35,199 bases of DNA from Roseisolibacter sp. H3M3-2. GTDB taxonomy: Bacteria > Gemmatimonadota > Gemmatimonadetes > Gemmatimonadales > Gemmatimonadaceae. The notes below the pieces were generated by a model, which worked only from the letters and a program-made list of their open reading frames with translations, searched no databases and was not told the DNA's origin. The translations under genes were made by a program, and so were the position numbers. Position 1 is the stretch's first letter. Every line of letters starts with the position of its first letter. Below, one piece after another: positions 25,092 to 33,724 of this stretch. The DNA is taken from assembly GCF_029211165.1 (NCBI RefSeq), contig NZ_JARGEK010000009.1, positions 1 through 35,199 of the forward strand, given 5' to 3'.

Positions 25092-25323
25092 GCCCCCGGA
25101 CGGCCGCGAGACCCCATACACGCCCGAGGAGCAGCAGGCGCTGCGCGCCGCCGTCGCCGGGGGGCGCCCGCCCGTCTGCCCGCGCGACGGCGCCACGCTC
25201 ACCCGCCGCCCGATCGGCGGCGGCTCGTTCGGCCTCGGCTACGCGCGCCGGCGCGAGTGGCTGATCTGCCCGAACTGCCGGCGGAGCGCGCTGTTCGACG
25301 TGCGGAGGGGGACGAGGAACTGA
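25075..25323 (+). CDS. Small zinc-ribbon protein, 82 aa
   Basis: A GTG at 25075 starts inside the last codons of the MDR gene (17-nt overlap), with GAAGGTGG just upstream as a plausible ribosome site. Two Cys pairs form one potential zinc ribbon: a CPRDG motif and ICPNCRR, separated by a Gly/Arg-rich loop (LTRRPIGGGSFGLGYARRR). The first half of the pair has one Cys plus Asp, so metal binding is uncertain. It is co-transcribed with the MDR gene. I do not know the function. Confidence 0.6.
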   Translation: MSATPEPPDGRETPYTPEEQQALRAAVAGGRPPVCPRDGATLTRRPIGGGSFGLGYARRREWLICPNCRRSALFDVRRGTRN

Positions 25324-25324
25324 A

Positions 25325-25552
25325 GCGTCGAGCGTCGAGCGGGTTGTTCGCACGGGACGTCTCCCCGAGGCATGGGACGCGTCGTCGCGACACGGCCCGA
25401 GCGCCGGGCGCCGGGCGCCGAGCAGACGTGTTCTCGGCGCTCGGCGCCCGGCGCTCGGGCGGGTCCGCAGAGGCGGCGGCCTCCGCGAGACGACGCCCGC
25501 CCGCCGAGGAGCGCCCGCGACGCTCGACGCTCGACGCTCACCGCTCGACGCT
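25325..25552. repeat. Nested inverted-repeat region F (heptamer arms, 28-bp inner hairpin)
   Basis: Outer arms: GCGTCGAGCGTCGAGCG (25325-25341), whose exact inverse is at 25521-25537, with further heptamers to about 25552. Middle arms: GCGTCGTC (25379-25386) and GACGACGC (25489-25496). Inner hairpin: 28-bp arms at 25395-25422 and 25433-25460, built from CGCCGGG-type heptamers, with one mismatch and a 10-nt loop. All three pairs nest. The region fills most of the 270-bp gap between the zinc-ribbon gene and the MscS-like gene. No convincing gene is inside. Confidence 0.85.
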
Positions 25553-25579
25553 CCGGCGGCGGAAGCGTCCTGTGCCGCC

Positions 25580-25585
25580 TAGATT
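25580..25585 (+). promoter_or_regulatory. Putative -10 TAGATT, leaderless promoter
   Basis: TAGATT ends eight nt before the ATG at 25594, with no Shine-Dalgarno sequence between them. It matches the other TAnnTT elements and supports the MEPQPLDF start over a longer open frame from 25372. Confidence 0.45.
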
Positions 25586-25593
25586 CCCGCCCC

Positions 25594-26331
25594 ATGGAAC
25601 CCCAGCCCCTGGACTTCGTCGCCCGCCTGCAGGAGAGCTTCGCCCAGCTCGGCCTGTTCGTCCCCTCGCTCCTGGGCTCCCTGGTCATCCTGTTCGCCGG
25701 CTACCTGCTGGCGAAGCTGGTCGAGAAGGGGACGAACCGGCTGCTGCGGCGGGTGCGGCTGAACGAGATGCTGGAGCGCGGCGGCGTGCTGCACGCGGTC
25801 GAGCGCTCAGGGACGCACCTCAACCCGGCGCGGGTGATCGCGAACCTGCTGTTCTGGTTCGTGATGTTCGCGGTGATGCTGATCGCCGCCAACGCGCTCG
25901 GCTTCCAATCGCTGGCGAACGTCTTCTCGGAGCTGGTCAGCTACATCCCGAGCGTGATCGCGGCGATCGTGATCATCATCGTCGGGATCGTGCTGGGCGG
26001 GTTCGTGGGCGGGCTGATCATGGCCTCGGCGGGCGGGCTGCACGGGGGGCCGACGCTGGCGCGGGTGGGGCGGTGGGGGGTGATCATCCTGGCCGTCTTC
26101 ATGGCGCTGCAGGAGCTGGGGATCGCGACCGACATCGTGACCACGGCGTTCGCGATCCTGTTCGGGGCGATCGCGCTCGCGGTGGCCCTGTCGTTCGGGC
26201 TCGGGAACCGCGACCTGGCGGGGGAGATCACGCGCGAGTGGTACGAGCGGTACCGGGCCGAGAAGGCCGCGATCGCGCGGGAGGCGGCCGAGGAGGAGGC
26301 CGCCGAGGAGGCGGAGGACCGGGGCGCCTGA
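25594..26331 (+). CDS. Mechanosensitive-channel-related TM-helix protein, 245 aa
   Basis: This protein has about four to five membrane helices: SLLGSLVILFAGYLLAKLV near 25-45, ANLLFWFVMFAVMLIAANAL near 87-107, VIAAIVIIIVGIVLGGFVGG near 127-147, then VGRWGVIILAVFMALQEL and TAFAILFGAIALAVALSFGL. The last resembles the pore-lining helix of MscS followed by LGNRDLAGEI. It matches the conserved TM-helix (PF05552-like) family of small MscS relatives and lacks the large cytoplasmic MscS cage. A short charged, Ala/Glu-rich coil ends the protein. It probably responds to membrane tension or osmotic shock. The start is the ATG at 25594, fixed by TAGATT eight nt upstream. Confidence 0.8.
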   Translation: MEPQPLDFVARLQESFAQLGLFVPSLLGSLVILFAGYLLAKLVEKGTNRLLRRVRLNEMLERGGVLHAVERSGTHLNPARVIANLLFWFVMFAVMLIAANALGFQSLANVFSELVSYIPSVIAAIVIIIVGIVLGGFVGGLIMASAGGLHGGPTLARVGRWGVIILAVFMALQELGIATDIVTTAFAILFGAIALAVALSFGLGNRDLAGEITREWYERYRAEKAAIAREAAEEEAAEEAEDRGA

Positions 26332-26356
26332 GGGGTCCCGCGGGGCCTCCCGCCGG

Positions 26357-26372
26357 GGCCGCCGGGGCGGCC
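26357..26372. terminator. Possible short stem after the MscS-like gene
   Basis: GGCCGCCGGGGCGGCC can form a 6-bp stem with a 4-nt loop, 25 nt after the stop. It has no T-tract, and the high GC makes this a weak call. Confidence 0.3.
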
Positions 26373-26416
26373 TCGTAAGTGGTTGTCGGAGCGATGGTTA
26401 GGCCGGGACCTTCGGG

Positions 26417-26445
26417 TTGCGTTCAGCCCCCGGATCCGGTACATT
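26417..26445 (+). promoter_or_regulatory. Promoter of gyrA
   Basis: TTGCGT (26417-26422), a 17-nt spacer and TACATT (26440-26445), about 59 nt before the gyrA ATG. It combines the -35 word shared with the phasin-like gene and the TAnnTT -10. Confidence 0.65.
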
Positions 26446-26504
26446 ACGGGATTGCCGCCGGCCCCTCATGGAGGCCGCGGGTCGTCCCCCATCGCAGGTA
26501 GCTC

Positions 26505-29066
<2,562 letters not shown>

Positions 29067-29122
29067 GGCGACCCGCCTGACGCCGTCCGCCGCCCGCGCG
29101 TCGGGCGGCCGAGCGCAGGACC

Positions 29123-29157
29123 CGACGGCCCCCCGGCGACTCGCCGGGGGGCCGTCG
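29123..29157 (+). terminator. gyrA terminator stem
   Basis: Perfect 16-bp arms CGACGGCCCCCCGGCG (29123-29138) and CGCCGGGGGGCCGTCG (29142-29157) with a 3-nt loop, 57 nt after the gyrA stop. No T-tract follows. Confidence 0.7.
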
Positions 29158-29301
29158 CGCGTGCGACGCCTGCGAGTCGCGCGGCGTGGCCGCGGCACGC
29201 GGTCGGCGTTGCACGCGGACATCGGGCGACGTGCACGTGGCGCGGCGGTACGGGCGGTGCATGGGCGGGGGGCGCGCGTGGCCGGTCACGCCCTGCGCTG
29301 C

Positions 29302-29307
29302 TACATT
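29302..29307 (+). promoter_or_regulatory. Putative -10 TACATT upstream of ilvA
   Basis: TACATT is the same word as the gyrA -10. It lies 70 nt before the ilvA ATG and only six nt before an ATG (29314) that opens a short leader frame. Confidence 0.45.
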
Positions 29308-29313
29308 CGCGGG

Positions 29314-29340
29314 ATGCACCTGCGGCGGGCTCGGCGGTAA
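29314..29340 (+). CDS. Possible leader peptide MHLRRARR upstream of ilvA
   Basis: ATG at 29314 followed by seven codons and TAA (29338-29340) gives MHLRRARR, four of eight residues Arg. It sits six nt after TACATT, the spacing of the leaderless starts here. A GGCCC/GGGCC stem lies between it and the ilvA ATG. It could be a translated leader controlling ilvA, or chance. Confidence 0.25.
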   Translation: MHLRRARR

Positions 29341-29377
29341 CGGCCCCCCGGGCCCGTCCCCCCGCCGTCACGCCCCC

Positions 29378-30367
29378 ATGGGATCCGCCGTCGCCACCCC
29401 GCTGGTCACGCTCGAGACGCTGCGCGCCGCCGCCGCCGTGCTGCGCGGCGTCGCCGTGCGCACCCCGCTGCTGCCGGCCGACGACCTGCTCCCGGGCGGC
29501 CCGGGGCGCGTCTGGGTGAAGCCGGAGATGCTGCAGCGGGGCGGCGCGTTCAAGCTGCGCGGCGCCTACACCTTCCTGGCCGAGCTGCCCGCGGAGGTGC
29601 GCGCGCGCGGCGTCGTCGCGCCCTCGTCGGGGAACCACGCGCAGGCGGTGGCGCTGGCGGCGCGGCTGTTCGGCGTCCCGGCGACGGTCGTCATGCCGAC
29701 CACGGTGACGCCGGCGAAGCGCGCCGGCGCCGAGCGGCTGGGGGCGCGCCTGGAGCTGGCGGGGACGTCGACCGCCGACCGGATGGACCGGGCGCTCGAG
29801 ATCGTGCGCGAGACGGGGGCGGTGCTGGTCCCGCCGTACGACCACCCGACGATCATCGCCGGGCAGGGGACGGCGGGGCTGGAGCTGGTCGACGACCTGC
29901 CGTCGGTGCGCCTCGTCCTCGTGCCGGTGGGCGGGGGCGGGCTGAGCGCCGGCGTCGCGACGGCGGTGAAGCTGCTCTCGCCGGCGACGCGCGTGGTGGG
30001 GGTCGAGCCGGCCGGGGCGCCGAAGCTGACGCGCGCCCGCGCCGAGGGGCGCCCGGTGCACCTCGGGAAGACGTCGGGGCTCGCCGACGGGCTGCTGGCG
30101 GTCGAGGTGGGGACGCACCCGTTCGCGCACCACCAGGCGTACGTCGACGAGGTCGTGACGGTGGAGGACGCGGCGCTCCCGCCGGCGATGCGCGCGCTGC
30201 TCGACCGGATGAAGCTGGTCGCCGAGCCGAGCGGCGCGATCACGGTCGCGGCGCTGCGCGAGGGGCTGGTCGCGCCGGCCGCCGACGGCGACACCGTGTG
30301 CGTGCTGAGCGGGGGCAACATCGAGTGGGCGGGGCTGCGCGAGGTGATGGGCGGGGCGGGGGGCTGA
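29378..30367 (+). CDS. Threonine/serine dehydratase (PLP-dependent)
   Basis: This 329-residue fold-type II PLP enzyme deaminates threonine to 2-oxobutyrate and/or serine to pyruvate. The Schiff-base Lys59 is in GGAFKLRGAY, the substrate loop SSGNHAQ lies near 85, and the phosphate-binding glycine loop is GGGGLSAG. CVLSGGNIEW near the C-terminus is typical. It lacks the ACT-like regulatory domain of biosynthetic IlvA, so it is the short type resembling TdcB or serine racemase. The start is the ATG at 29378 (MGSAVATPLVTLETL); upstream in-frame codons encode an implausible Arg/Cys-rich stretch. No Shine-Dalgarno is visible. The diguanylate cyclase gene follows after 28 nt and may be co-transcribed. 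Confidence 0.9.
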   Translation: MGSAVATPLVTLETLRAAAAVLRGVAVRTPLLPADDLLPGGPGRVWVKPEMLQRGGAFKLRGAYTFLAELPAEVRARGVVAPSSGNHAQAVALAARLFGVPATVVMPTTVTPAKRAGAERLGARLELAGTSTADRMDRALEIVRETGAVLVPPYDHPTIIAGQGTAGLELVDDLPSVRLVLVPVGGGGLSAGVATAVKLLSPATRVVGVEPAGAPKLTRARAEGRPVHLGKTSGLADGLLAVEVGTHPFAHHQAYVDEVVTVEDAALPPAMRALLDRMKLVAEPSGAITVAALREGLVAPAADGDTVCVLSGGNIEWAGLREVMGGAGG

Positions 30368-30395
30368 TCGACGCCGCATGCCGGGATCCGCGACC

Positions 30396-31874
30396 ATGAG
30401 CGCCCGCATCCTGATCGCCGACGACGACCCCGCGGTCGTCGAGAGCGTGTCGTGGGTGCTGGAGGAGCACGGCTACGCGGTGACGGCGGTCCCGGGCGCG
30501 GCGGCGCTGCTGGAGCTGGTGGGGAGCGGCGAGGAGCGCCCGCCCGACCTGCTGCTGCTCGACATCTTCATGCCCGACGGCGACGGGGTGCAGCTGCTGG
30601 AGCGGATCAAGCGCGACCCGCGGTGGCGCGACGTCCCGGTGCTGATGCTGTCGTCGGCGCCGGTGGAGGAGGCGACGGTGCGCACGCTGGGGCTCGGGGC
30701 CGCCGACTACGTGCGCAAGCCGTTCCGCGTGAAGGAGCTGGTGGCGCGCATCCAGGCGCAGCTGCGCGTGGGGGCGGTGCTCCGGCAGCAGCGCGACACG
30801 CTGCGCCGCACGCAGGAGGAGCTGGAGCGCGCCCGCGCCGACGCCGAGAACCGCCGCAAGCTCGTCGACATCCTGCACGAGGTGACCGGCGACCTGGCGG
30901 CGGACGAGGTCTACAACATCCTCGCGCGGCGGGTGGCGCGCGCGCTGAGCGTGTCGCACTGCGCGGTGATCCTGGCGGCGCCGGGGCGCGACGACGCGGT
31001 GGTGGCGACGGCGTTCGAGAACGCCAAGCTGCAGAAGCGCCCGATCTCGGTCGGCGACTACCCCGAGGTGCGCGAGGCGCTGGAGCACGACCGGCCGGTG
31101 CTGATCGAGGAGCTGTCGGCGTCGCCGCTGTACGGGCTGCGCCCGGCGATGGGGCTCGACGGCACGGAGGTGCCGGTGCGCAGCGCGATGGCGCTCCCGT
31201 TCACCGTCGACTCGGCGCAGCGCGGCGTGTTCCTGCTGCGCCGCACGCGGGAGCAGCCGCCGCTGACGCCCGAGGACGTGGAGTTCGCCGAGGCGGTGAT
31301 CGGCGCCGCGGTGGCGGTGATGCAGCGCGCGCAGGTGATCGAGACGACGCGCGCCGACAACGCGCGCCTGGAGCAGCTGGCGACGCGCGACCCGCTGACG
31401 CAGCTGCTCAACCGCCGCGCGCTGACCGAGCGGCTGACGACCGAGATGGAGCGCGCGCTGCGCTACGACCACTCGGTGGCGCTGCTGCTGATCGACCTCG
31501 ACCACTTCAAGCGCGTGAACGACACGCACGGGCACCTGGTGGGCGACGCGGTGCTGCGCGACGTGTCGGAGCTGCTGCTCGGCGTGGCGCGGAGCGTGGA
31601 CGTGGTCGGACGCTACGGCGGCGAGGAGTTCCTGGTGGTGCTCCCCGAGACCGACGACGACGGCGCGGCGGCGTTCGCCGAGCGGATCCGCGAGCGCGTC
31701 GAGGCGCACGCCTTCCGGCCGTGGGACGAGGACCGCGAGCTGCGGATGACGGCCAGCATCGGGGTGGCCAGCTTCCCGGCGGCGCGGATCGAGAGCGTCG
31801 AGGACCTGTTCGCGCGGGCGGACGCGGCGCTGTACCGGGCGAAGGCGGACGGGCGGAACCGGGTGCGACTCTGA
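30396..31874 (+). CDS. Response regulator diguanylate cyclase (REC-GAF-GGDEF)
   Basis: This 492-residue protein makes cyclic di-GMP from two GTP. The N-terminal receiver domain (1-125) has acidic residues in IADDDPA and phospho-acceptor Asp56 in LLLLDIFMPDGDG, with KPF near 110. A coiled coil follows (TLRRTQEELERARADAENRR), then a GAF-type domain (about 160-310). The GGDEF domain starts near 330 (ATRDPLTQLLNRRAL) and carries the active-site GGEEF at 408-412. The inhibitory I-site RSVD sits five residues before it, so product inhibition is expected. I prefer the ATG at 30396 (MSARILIADDD) over that at 30378. No partner histidine kinase is in the window. A perfect 18-bp hairpin begins two nt after the stop. 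Confidence 0.93.
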   Translation: MSARILIADDDPAVVESVSWVLEEHGYAVTAVPGAAALLELVGSGEERPPDLLLLDIFMPDGDGVQLLERIKRDPRWRDVPVLMLSSAPVEEATVRTLGLGAADYVRKPFRVKELVARIQAQLRVGAVLRQQRDTLRRTQEELERARADAENRRKLVDILHEVTGDLAADEVYNILARRVARALSVSHCAVILAAPGRDDAVVATAFENAKLQKRPISVGDYPEVREALEHDRPVLIEELSASPLYGLRPAMGLDGTEVPVRSAMALPFTVDSAQRGVFLLRRTREQPPLTPEDVEFAEAVIGAAVAVMQRAQVIETTRADNARLEQLATRDPLTQLLNRRALTERLTTEMERALRYDHSVALLLIDLDHFKRVNDTHGHLVGDAVLRDVSELLLGVARSVDVVGRYGGEEFLVVLPETDDDGAAAFAERIRERVEAHAFRPWDEDRELRMTASIGVASFPAARIESVEDLFARADAALYRAKADGRNRVRL

Positions 31875-31875
31875 T

Positions 31876-31922
31876 CCTGCGACCTGCGACCTCGTAGCGG
31901 CCGTGAGGTCGCAGGTCGCAGG
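31876..31922. repeat. Inverted heptamer array E (perfect 18-bp hairpin)
   Basis: CCTGCGACCTGCGACCTC (31876-31893) and its exact inverse (31905-31922) flank an 11-nt loop. The arms are built of the heptamer ACCTGCG. The element occupies 47 of the 50 bp between the convergent stops of the diguanylate cyclase (31874) and the CoA-binding protein (31925), so it is also a bidirectional terminator candidate. Confidence 0.92.
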
Positions 31923-31924
31923 GT

Positions 31925-32401
31925 TCACATCCCGATCGTTCGCAGCTCCACCATCAGACACCGGTCCTGCACGACGTCGATCCCCTCGCGGGCCAGCCGC
32001 TCGGCGGTCTCGGCGTGGCGGATGCCGCTCTGGAGCCAGACGGCGCCGGGGCGGGCGGCGAGGATGTCGTCGAGGTGCGCGGGGACGTCGGCGGGGCGCC
32101 GGAAGACGTTGACGAGGTCGATGTGGCCCGGGACGTCGGCGAGGCGGCGGTAGACCGGGGCGCCCAGCATCTCGGTCAGCTCCGGGTAGTAGACCGGCAC
32201 CGGCACGACCTCGAGCCCCACCTGCTGCGCGTACTGGGGGACGAAGTAGGCGGGCTGCATCGTCTCGCGCGGCTTGATGCCGAGCACGGCGACCCGCTGG
32301 ACGCGGCGCAGCAGGGCCGCGATCTGGGCGGGGGACTCGAGCAGGTGGGCGCGCCAGTCGCGCGGCTGGCCCGGCTGGTCGGGGCGGAGGGCGGCAGACA
32401 T
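31925..32401 (-). CDS. CoA-binding domain protein (YccU-like), 158 aa
   Basis: This single Rossmann-like CoA_binding_2 domain has the N-terminal strand-turn VQRVAVLGIKPRETMQPAYF (34-53), then VVPVPVYYPELTEMLGAPVY, IDLVNVFRRPADVPAHLDDI, VWLQSGIRHAETAERLAREG, and VVQDRCLMVEL. These are the conserved blocks of the YccU family, including the CLM-E end motif. Family members bind CoA or a nucleotide; the physiological role is unknown. The start is the ATG at 32399-32401. It is divergent from the saccharopine-dehydrogenase-family gene and convergent with the diguanylate cyclase. Confidence 0.88.
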   Translation of the reverse strand: MSAALRPDQPGQPRDWRAHLLESPAQIAALLRRVQRVAVLGIKPRETMQPAYFVPQYAQQVGLEVVPVPVYYPELTEMLGAPVYRRLADVPGHIDLVNVFRRPADVPAHLDDILAARPGAVWLQSGIRHAETAERLAREGIDVVQDRCLMVELRTIGM

Positions 32402-32462
32402 GCCGCCCCGCCATGCGAAGACCGTGCGCGGTGAGCGGGGGGCGGGGGGTGGGAGGCGCCGT

Positions 32463-32468
32463 TAAGTT
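32463..32468 (+). promoter_or_regulatory. Putative -10 TAAGTT upstream of the saccharopine-dehydrogenase-family gene
   Basis: TAAGTT lies 38 nt before the ATG at 32507, and the leader holds an AGGAG ribosome site nine nt before the start. No -35 is recognisable. Confidence 0.45.
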
Positions 32469-32506
32469 GGGGGCGCCGGACCCAACCTGATCAGGAGACC
32501 TCATCG

Positions 32507-33652
32507 ATGCGGATGCTCGTGCTCGGTGCGGGGCTGCAAGGCTCCGCCTGCGCCTACGACCTGCTGCAGAACCCCGACGTGCAGGAGGTGCGGCTCGCCG
32601 ACCTGCACGTGTCCAGCCTCCCCGCCTTCCTCGCGCCGCACTCGGGCCCTCGGCTGATCCCGACGCCGCTCGACGTGCGCGACCGGGAGGCGGTGCTGGC
32701 GCTGATGCGCGGCGCCGACGCGGTGGCGTGCGCGCTGCCGTACTACTTCAACCTCGACATGACGCGCCTGGCCATCGAGGCCGGCGCGCACTTCTGCGAC
32801 CTCGGGGGGAACACCGAGATCGTCTTCCAGCAGAAGGCGCTGGAGCCCGACGCCGCGGCGAAGGGGGTGAGCGTGGTCCCCGACTGCGGGCTGGCGCCGG
32901 GGATGGTGAACATCCTCGCGCAGCACGGCATCGACCAGCTCGACGAGGTGTCGGCGGTGCGGATGTTCGTGGGCGGGCTGCCGCAGCACCCCGAGCCGCC
33001 GCTGAACTACCAGATCGTGTACTCGCTGGAGGGGGCGCTCGACTACTACACGACGCTGTCGTGGGTGCTGCGCGACGGGAAGCGCACGCAGGTGGTGCCG
33101 CTCTCCGAGCTCGAGCCGGTCGAGTTCTCGGCGCCGCTGGGGACGCTGGAGGCGTTCCACACGGCGGGCGGGCTGTCGACGATGCCGTTCCGGTACGAGG
33201 GGAGGATCCCCACGATGGAGTACAAGACGCTCCGCTACCCGGGGCACGCGCACATCATGGCGGCGATCCGCGAGCTGGGGCTCCTCGACCTGCAGCCGAT
33301 CGAGGTGAAGGGGCACCGCGTGGTGCCGCGCGACGCCTTCGTGTCGGCGGTGACGCCCAAGCTCAGGAAGCCGGGCGGGCACGACGTGGTCGCGCTGCGC
33401 GTGATCGCCGAGGGGACGCGCGGCGGGCGGCCGGCGCGCGTGGGGTGGGAGGTGCTCGACCGCTACGACGCCGCGCGCGGCATGAGCGCGATGATGCGCA
33501 CGACGGGCTTCTCGCTCTCGATCACCGCGCAGCTGCAGGCGGCGGGGGCGGTGGCGCCGGGGAAGGTGTGCACGCCGGACGAGTGCATGCCGGCGGCGCG
33601 CTACGTGGACGAGCTGCGGAAGCGCGACATCGTCGTGCGCGAGCTGCACTGA
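32507..33652 (+). CDS. Saccharopine dehydrogenase-family protein (lysine 6-dehydrogenase-like)
   Basis: This 381-residue protein has an N-terminal NAD(P) Rossmann fold (MRMLVLGAGLQGSACAYDLL) followed by the family segments VACALPYYFNLDMTRLAIEA, HFCDLGGNTEIVFQQKAL and VVPDCGLAPGMVNILAQHG. The C-terminal catalytic domain includes FHTAGGLSTMPFRYEGRIPT and TLRYPGHAHIM. The nearest named relatives are L-lysine 6-dehydrogenases and archaeal saccharopine-dehydrogenase-like proteins, so an amino-acid oxidoreductase role is likely. The substrate is not settled by sequence. The start is the ATG at 32507, with AGGAG nine nt upstream, one of the clearest ribosome sites here. It ends two nt before heptamer array D. 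Confidence 0.85.
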   Translation: MRMLVLGAGLQGSACAYDLLQNPDVQEVRLADLHVSSLPAFLAPHSGPRLIPTPLDVRDREAVLALMRGADAVACALPYYFNLDMTRLAIEAGAHFCDLGGNTEIVFQQKALEPDAAAKGVSVVPDCGLAPGMVNILAQHGIDQLDEVSAVRMFVGGLPQHPEPPLNYQIVYSLEGALDYYTTLSWVLRDGKRTQVVPLSELEPVEFSAPLGTLEAFHTAGGLSTMPFRYEGRIPTMEYKTLRYPGHAHIMAAIRELGLLDLQPIEVKGHRVVPRDAFVSAVTPKLRKPGGHDVVALRVIAEGTRGGRPARVGWEVLDRYDAARGMSAMMRTTGFSLSITAQLQAAGAVAPGKVCTPDECMPAARYVDELRKRDIVVRELH

Positions 33653-33653
33653 A

Positions 33654-33712
33654 GCGGGCTGCGGGCTGCGGACTGCGGGTTCCGAATCCGCTGCCCGCAG
33701 CCCGCAGTCCGC
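33654..33712. repeat. Inverted heptamer array D
   Basis: Left arm 33654-33678 (GCGGGCTGCGGGCTGCGG, then ACTGCGG) and right arm 33688-33712 pair at 22 of 25 positions around the loop GTTCCGAAT, identical to the loop of array A 27 kb away. It fills most of the 72-bp gap between the convergent saccharopine-dehydrogenase-family gene and dacB. Confidence 0.9.
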
Positions 33713-33724
33713 GGTGCCTCCGGC

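Larger units (their letters stand above)
29067..29377. other. Intergenic region between gyrA and ilvA (311 bp)
   Basis: It holds the gyrA terminator stem (29123-29157), a G/C-rich stretch to about 29300 with nothing I can identify, the TACATT hexamer (29302-29307), a possible nine-codon leader frame (29314-29340), and a small GGCCC/GGGCC stem after it. No tRNA or larger gene is visible. Confidence 0.6.

Noticed and set aside
25372-25593. N-terminal extension of the MscS-like protein from 25372
   Set aside because: The extension reads through the hairpin repeats as Arg/Ser/Pro-rich sequence, and TAGATT eight nt before 25594 supports the shorter form.
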